From: Scytonema hofmannii PCC 7110
Lineage (GTDB): Bacteria; Cyanobacteriota; Cyanobacteriia; Cyanobacteriales; Nostocaceae
Assembly: GCF_000346485.2 (NCBI RefSeq)
Contig: NZ_KQ976354.1
Coordinates: forward strand, 10,622,341 to 10,686,340
Length of the DNA: 64,000 bases
Direction of reading: 5' to 3'
Each line of letters begins with the position of its first letter. The first letter of the stretch is position 1. A program made the translations under genes and the position numbers. The notes beneath the pieces were generated by a model, which worked only from the letters and a program-made list of their open reading frames with translations, did no database searches and had not been told where the DNA came from. Shown here piece by piece: positions 59,230-64,000 of the stretch.

Positions 59230-59624
59230 CTTTAGAAGCAAAGTTCCGTATATTTTCGCTTATCTTTTACTCGCTGCGGACAATATACCTGATCTATAGT
59301 GATTGGGAGTTTACGATTCACAATCTCAAACTGCTAAATTTAATGGGCATTTAATGTAGAACAGGCTAAAAATCTATGTCTTACTAAAAATATTTAGTAA
59401 CAGTTACCTCATTCACTCCCTCTTTTATTTTCCCTCTCAAAACTTTGCCGAGAATACACGCTTTTCTTCTGTTTTAGGTCTTTAAAAGCCTGGAACTTAC
59501 TGTCTTAAGCCGTGTTTATTTCTTACAAAACTTAACATATATTGGTTTTATTGTGTCGGCTGACTTACTGTGCAATTTCTTTTTTTCACAAACAAGTTCA
59601 TTTTAAGTTAGAGAGCGACCTATC
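59230..59624. other. AT-rich leader of the RTX gene
   Basis: About 395 bp without a gene. It contains several T-rich stretches and presumably the promoter and 5' UTR of the RTX gene. No operator was recognised. Confidence 0.4.
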
Positions 59625-62600
59625 ATGGCTTTAGTCAATCCTATAAATGCTGCACCTACCCTCACAGGAGATGCCACCTTAAGTGCTGTGCTGGAAGATT
59701 CCATAAATCCTTCTGGTCAATCTATTTCCGCTCTCTTTGATGGCAAGTTTAGCGATATAGATCAACCTACCATTTCTGGTGTTTCTGTGGTAAGTAACAC
59801 TGCAGACGCTGTCACACAAGGAAAATGGCAATACTCTACTGATGGCAGCACTTGGTTTGATGTTGGTATCGTTGCTAATGGTGCCACTGCGTTGGCTCTT
59901 TCTGCAAACACTCGAGTCCGTTTTTTGTCTGCTCTCAACTATAATGGTAAACCACCAGGATTGGGGGTACGGGCGCTAGATAAGACTTACTTAAGTGGCT
60001 ATACTTCTGGCAACAGTCGCATAAGTGTGAATACTGGTAGTCTATTAACAGCGATTTCTCCAGAGACACGATTTATCCTCACTGAAATCAACCCTGTAAA
60101 CGATGCACCTACTGTCAGTGGTAAAATACCTGACCCATCCACACAAGCTGACTCACAATTTAATTTTCCAGTTTCAGCAAATATCTTTAGCGACCCAGAT
60201 ATCGGAGACACTCTCACGTATTCAGCGACCCTTGGTGATGGCAGCGTTTTACCTAGTTGGTTGAACTTTGATAAACAAAGCCTAACCTTCAGTGGTACTC
60301 CTACTAGTAGCAATGTGGGGAAGTTAAGTGTGAAAGTGACGGCTACAGATAACGGTGGTTTAGGTAAGAGTGCTAGCACCATCTTTACCATTGACATTAC
60401 ACCTCCAAAAGGAGGTATTGTTGGCACAGATGCTAATGAAAAGTTTGCTGTTGCTATTGGAAGTGATGTTATTGATGCCGGAGGTGGGGATGATACTATT
60501 AGTGCGTCTGTTGCCAATCTCCAACAAAATGACCTCCTCAATGGTGGTGTTGGCATAGATACTTTCATCCTGACTGGTGGCAGTACTTCGAGCACAGTAA
60601 CCATAGATATAGGTAGTACTAGTAATCAGGTTCAAGGTATTGGTAGTGCCACAGTATTAAACTTTGAGAAGTTTGATGTCAAAGGTTTTGCTGGCTCTGT
60701 CAACATTACTGGCACTATTGGTAATGACGTTCTGTATGGCGGGGCTGGTAATGACACCCTCAATGGTGGAGCTGGCAATGATGCTCTTTCTGGTGGAGCT
60801 GGCGATGACACTATCTATGGTGAAGCTGGTATTGACTATCTAAATGGTGGAGCTGGCAACGATAAGCTTATTGGCGGTGATGGTGATGATACATACTTTG
60901 TTGATGTTGCTGGTGATACCGTTGAAGAAACAAGTACAGGTGGTCGCGATACCGTTGGTGCATATATCAACTACACCTTGGGTGATAACGTCGAAAACCT
61001 CTACCTTTTAGGTACTGCTCTTGAGGGTAAGGGGAACTCTGCCAACAATACTATCATAGGTAATATTAGTAACAATATCCTGTCTGGCGGTGATGGCAGC
61101 GATCTTCTGGATGGTGGTGCGGGTAATGACACTCTTGACGGTGGGGCTGGTAATGATACTCTTAAGGGTGGAGTTGGTGTTGATACTCTCATTGGTGGGG
61201 ATGGTAATGATATCTACTATGTAGATGCTGAAGATATCATTCAGCCAGATACTGGTGGTATTGATACAGTCTTTGCATCCATGACTTTCACTTTAAGTGC
61301 TGACTTAGAGCATCTTACCCTCTTAGGAAGCAGTGCTATTAACGGTGTCGGTAATGCTACTAACAATAGCATTACGGGTAATAGTGCTAACAACGAGCTA
61401 TCTGGCGGTGATGGCAATGACATTCTCAATGGTGGCGTTGGCTCTGATTCTCTTAAAGGCGAGGTTGGCAATGATAACCTCATTGGTGGTGATGGCGATG
61501 ACACCCTAGATGGTGGGGTTGGCAATGATATTCTCAATGGTGGTCTGGGTGTTGATATTTTCACTGGTGGTGATGGCAATGACACCTACTATATTGATAA
61601 CGTCAACGATGTTATCAATGCCGACACAAGTGGGATTGATACCGTTGATGCTTCTGTCACGTACTCTTTGGGTGCGAGTTTAGAAAACCTTTACCTTTCA
61701 GGTAGTGGTGCTATCAATGCTACAGGTAACGATGGGAATAACTCCATTAGGGGTAATGCGGCGGCTAACATTTTGTCTGGTGGTGCTGGTAACGACACTA
61801 TCATTGGTGGGGCTGGCGATGACACTTTAGATGGGGGCGTTGGCAATGACATTCTCAACGGTGGTCTAGGTATTGATATTTTCACTGGTGGTGATGGTAA
61901 TGATATCTATTACATTGATAACGTCAATGATGTTATCAATGCGGACACAAGTGGGATTGATACCGTTGATGCTTCTGTCACGTACTCTTTGGGTGTGAGT
62001 TTAGAAAACCTTTACCTTTCAGGTAGTGGTGCGATTAATGCCACAGGTAACGAGGGGAATAACTCCATCAGAGGTAATGCGGCGGCTAACATTTTGTTTG
62101 GTGGTGCTGGTAACGACACTATCACTGGTGGGGCTGGCGATGACACTTTAGATGGTGGTGCTGGCAATGACATTCTGAATGGTGGTCTAGGTGTTGATAT
62201 TTTCACTGGTGGTGATGGCAATGACATCTACTATATTGATAACGTCAATGATGTTATCAATGCGGATACAAGTGGAATTGATAGCGTTGATGCTTCTGTC
62301 ACGTACTCTTTGGGTGTGAGTTTAGAAAACCTTTACCTTTCAGGTAGTGGTGCGATTAATGCCACAGGTAACGAGGGGAATAACTCCATCAGAGGTAATG
62401 CGGCGGCTAACATTTTGTCTGGTGGTGCTGGTAACGATATTATCACTGGTGGAGCTGGCGATGACACTTTAGATGGGGGCGTTGGCAATGACACTCTCAA
62501 TGGTGGTGCGGAAGGCGATCGCTTCCTTTTCGGTACAAATACTGCTTTTGCTACTAGTGTTGTTGGAATCGACACAATGATTGATTTCACTTCTGGCACA

Positions 62601-62885
62601 GACAAAATTGTTCTAGACAAAATCACTTTCACATCCCTGATTAGTTCCATAGGAATTGGTTTCAGTTTGGATAGTGAATTTGAAATTGTAGCCAGCGATA
62701 TTGCTGCGGGATCAAGTAATGCCAAGATTGCTTACAACTCAGGTAATGGGAAGTTATTCTACAACCAAGATGGAGCAATTGCTGGTTTTGGGACAGGTGC
62801 TCAATTTGCCACACTTGCCAATAAAGTTTCTCTCACTGCAAGTGATTTTCTGATTGAGACTCAAAACCAAATTATTTTGGGCTAA
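59625..62885 (+). CDS. Large RTX-type Ca2+-binding protein
   Basis: A 1086-residue secreted protein without N-terminal signal, as expected for type I secretion. Residues about 1-160 are a VCBS/cadherin-like beta domain. About 165-255 is a putative Ig-like domain (FNFPVSANIFSDPDIGDTLT, SLTFSGTPTSSNVGKLSVKV). From about 360 on there are many RTX nonapeptides (GGAGNDTLNGGAGNDALSGG), broken by 60-residue beta blocks (YYIDNVNDVINADTSGIDTV, ENLYLSGSGAINATGN). The end (EGDRFLFGTNTAFATSVVGI, MIDFTSGTDKIVLDK) is the usual C-terminal cap and secretion region. It probably folds outside the cell on binding Ca2+ and may serve in surface layers, adhesion or sheath. No T1SS transporter gene is in the window. 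Confidence 0.88.
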   Translation: MALVNPINAAPTLTGDATLSAVLEDSINPSGQSISALFDGKFSDIDQPTISGVSVVSNTADAVTQGKWQYSTDGSTWFDVGIVANGATALALSANTRVRFLSALNYNGKPPGLGVRALDKTYLSGYTSGNSRISVNTGSLLTAISPETRFILTEINPVNDAPTVSGKIPDPSTQADSQFNFPVSANIFSDPDIGDTLTYSATLGDGSVLPSWLNFDKQSLTFSGTPTSSNVGKLSVKVTATDNGGLGKSASTIFTIDITPPKGGIVGTDANEKFAVAIGSDVIDAGGGDDTISASVANLQQNDLLNGGVGIDTFILTGGSTSSTVTIDIGSTSNQVQGIGSATVLNFEKFDVKGFAGSVNITGTIGNDVLYGGAGNDTLNGGAGNDALSGGAGDDTIYGEAGIDYLNGGAGNDKLIGGDGDDTYFVDVAGDTVEETSTGGRDTVGAYINYTLGDNVENLYLLGTALEGKGNSANNTIIGNISNNILSGGDGSDLLDGGAGNDTLDGGAGNDTLKGGVGVDTLIGGDGNDIYYVDAEDIIQPDTGGIDTVFASMTFTLSADLEHLTLLGSSAINGVGNATNNSITGNSANNELSGGDGNDILNGGVGSDSLKGEVGNDNLIGGDGDDTLDGGVGNDILNGGLGVDIFTGGDGNDTYYIDNVNDVINADTSGIDTVDASVTYSLGASLENLYLSGSGAINATGNDGNNSIRGNAAANILSGGAGNDTIIGGAGDDTLDGGVGNDILNGGLGIDIFTGGDGNDIYYIDNVNDVINADTSGIDTVDASVTYSLGVSLENLYLSGSGAINATGNEGNNSIRGNAAANILFGGAGNDTITGGAGDDTLDGGAGNDILNGGLGVDIFTGGDGNDIYYIDNVNDVINADTSGIDSVDASVTYSLGVSLENLYLSGSGAINATGNEGNNSIRGNAAANILSGGAGNDIITGGAGDDTLDGGVGNDTLNGGAEGDRFLFGTNTAFATSVVGIDTMIDFTSGTDKIVLDKITFTSLISSIGIGFSLDSEFEIVASDIAAGSSNAKIAYNSGNGKLFYNQDGAIAGFGTGAQFATLANKVSLTASDFLIETQNQIILG
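61539..62501 (+). repeat. Three 321-bp in-frame tandem repeats in the RTX gene
   Basis: Units 61539-61859, 61860-62180 and 62181-62501, each 107 codons (GGLGVDIFTGGDGND to GVGNDILN). Units 2 and 3 are nearly identical; unit 1 differs at more positions. They arose by unequal recombination and are prone to copy-number change and assembly collapse. Confidence 0.93.
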
Positions 62886-62892
62886 ACTTTTG

Positions 62893-62934
62893 AGTTGTAG
62901 TTGCACCTATTTGAAAATAGGTGCAACTACAACT
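62893..62934. terminator. Perfect 20-bp stem hairpin after the RTX gene
   Basis: AGTTGTAGTTGCACCTATTT and its exact complement flank GA. It starts 8 bp after the RTX stop codon. The following sequence (ATCTCACTTT) has no strong T run, so it may work as an intrinsic terminator or as a 3' end stabiliser. Confidence 0.7.
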
Positions 62935-63034
62935 ATCTCACTTTCCGGTTTTTTCAAAAATTGTTTAGAGATATCCTAATAATATATTTATCTGCTAAAA
63001 AATACACTATAAAAAAATAAACAATGAATTATAA

Positions 63035-64000
63035 ATGAAAACTGTTAAATTAGTTGAATTAAGGAGAGATAATAGAAGTACTGTACACTTAGATTTATTA
63101 CGAGGTTTGGCAGCACTAGTAGTTCTAACAAATCATTTAAGAAATTTATTTTTTGTTGATTATGGACAAGTTATTCATAAAAACATTCTTGTAAATATTT
63201 TTTATTATTTTTCTTCTTTTGGATATCAAGCAGTTATTGTTTTTTTTGTTTTAAGTGGTTTTTGTATTTCCTTAACTGTTATTAAGTCTATTGAAAATTG
63301 GTCTTGGAAAATTTATTTTATTAATCGGTTGTCTCGTCTTTATGTTGTCTTAATTATTGCTCTTTTCTTAGGTCTTTTTTTAGATTATTTAGGAATTACA
63401 ATTTGGGATAAAAATAGTATATATTATAGGAATTTTCTGGGTAGCAATATTATAGATAGCCCCGTTGTCAACAGATTAAAAATTTCAATTTTTATTGGTA
63501 ATATTTTTTTTCTGCAAAACATACGTGTTACTACATTTGGAAGTAACGATCCTTTATGGAGCTTAAGTAGTGAGTTTTGGTATTATGTGCTTTTTCCTTG
63601 TATTTTACTTATTGTTTACCCTAAAATTAATCTAGTTACTAAATTTTTACATACTTTCATAGTCTTGACAATATTCAAGTTTATAGGAAACTCAATTGCA
63701 ATATACTTTTTTATTTGGCTTTTAGGCACTCCTGTCTGTTTAACAGGAAATCTCAGAATTAAAAATCCAATATATAAATTTTTGTCAATATTGGTTTCAT
63801 CGTTGATATTTTTATTAACATTATTGTTGATTAAGTTCAATATTTTAATGAATTCTTATCTGTCTGATTTTATCTTAGCAATAGTAACAGCAATTTTGAT
63901 TTATTCTCTATTACAGGACAATCGAAAACAGCCTGTTGATTCTCATGCTTTCTGGTATAGTTATAAAATTATATCTCAAAAGCTAGCAGGCTTTTCCTAT
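63035..64000 (+). CDS. Acyltransferase-3 family membrane protein, 3' end cut by window edge
   Basis: From ATG 63035 the frame stays open to base 64000 (322 codons so far). The start MKTVKLVELRRDNRSTVHLD leads into LDLLRGLAALVVLTNHLRN, with the catalytic-type His of acyltransferase-3 proteins. FFVLSGFCISLTVI, NRLSRLYVVLIIALFLGLFL and DPLWSLSSEFWYYVLFP are further family landmarks. Seven or more hydrophobic helices are visible. Such enzymes (OatA, NodX and exopolysaccharide acetylases) transfer acetyl or other acyl groups to sugars outside the membrane. The AT-richness is higher than in the neighbours, which may indicate recent acquisition. A surface-polysaccharide role beside the RTX gene is plausible. 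The C-terminal part is not visible. Confidence 0.88.
   Translation, partial: MKTVKLVELRRDNRSTVHLDLLRGLAALVVLTNHLRNLFFVDYGQVIHKNILVNIFYYFSSFGYQAVIVFFVLSGFCISLTVIKSIENWSWKIYFINRLSRLYVVLIIALFLGLFLDYLGITIWDKNSIYYRNFLGSNIIDSPVVNRLKISIFIGNIFFLQNIRVTTFGSNDPLWSLSSEFWYYVLFPCILLIVYPKINLVTKFLHTFIVLTIFKFIGNSIAIYFFIWLLGTPVCLTGNLRIKNPIYKFLSILVSSLIFLLTLLLIKFNILMNSYLSDFILAIVTAILIYSLLQDNRKQPVDSHAFWYSYKIISQKLAGFSY

Noticed and set aside
61241-62725. Several minus-strand frames with Pro-rich peptides (SLPAPPSK type)
   Set aside because: They are antisense readings of the RTX repeats.

Overview
The window looks like a piece of chromosome from a filamentous, probably heterocyst-forming cyanobacterium (Nostocales). 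The evidence is scattered HIP1 octamers (GCGATCGC), many short tandemly repeated heptanucleotides (STRRs such as CCAGTGA, CCAAAAT and CAACTAA), and cyanobacterial families: a KGK-domain protein, a giant Ser/Thr kinase-histidine kinase hybrid, cyanobacterial sucrose synthase, a two-EF-hand sensor and a type 2 isopentenyl diphosphate isomerase. Both window edges cut genes: an IscB-type RNA-guided nuclease at the left and an acyltransferase-3 membrane protein at the right.

Layout. 1-5 kb: partial iscB, a secreted protein of unknown function, a cytokinin-dehydrogenase-like flavoprotein and a CPA1 Na+/H+ antiporter. 5-10.3 kb: a decaying accessory/stress region with an integrase scrap, an EF-hand protein, a broken alpha/beta hydrolase, a duplicated 70-aa gene, a glycine-rich repeat protein, a truncated transaldolase and a membrane protein. 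10.5-17.1 kb: a PEP-CTERM protein and two paralogous secreted proteins on either side of fni and sppA. 17.5-25.5 kb: a small membrane protein, an RNA m5C methyltransferase, a PPC-domain protein and the 1964-aa hybrid kinase. 25.8-31.8 kb: a deleted dynamin-like pseudogene, KGK protein, GH57/DUF3536 glycosidase and Ca2+/H+ exchanger. 32-35 kb: six small peptidoglycan-binding-domain genes separated by repeat arrays. 35-45 kb: sucrose synthase, tRNA-His, DUF4359, Mn-catalase, CbiX/SirB chelatase plus CobA (siroheme branch), a CheA-like kinase lacking CheW, and RbgA GTPase. 44.8-48.3 kb: an ArsR regulator with a membrane gene, DUF1338 dioxygenase and a class III aminotransferase. 48.8-55.9 kb: a TetR regulator and YbhGFSR-type ABC export operon, interrupted by an opposite-strand BrnT/BrnA module. 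56-64 kb: a ribbon-helix-helix/coiled-coil pair, an orphan restriction-like nuclease, a stress-type membrane protein, a large RTX protein and the partial acyltransferase.

The main theme is repeat invasion of gene boundaries and coding sequence. (CCAGTGA)n arrays supply the stop codon of four genes, always as Gln-TGA. Other repeats are read in frame as linkers in the hybrid kinase, the GH57 enzyme and the ABC ATPase, and one forms the whole leader of an ABC permease. Two 92-bp MITE-like copies, a GGGCGTCCCCGCCC palindrome family, a 27-bp tandem array and a 321-bp triplication in the RTX gene add to this. Two pairs of matching 20-bp inverted repeats give specific operator predictions for the ArsR and TetR regulators.

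All functional statements rest on motif recognition by eye; no database search was run.
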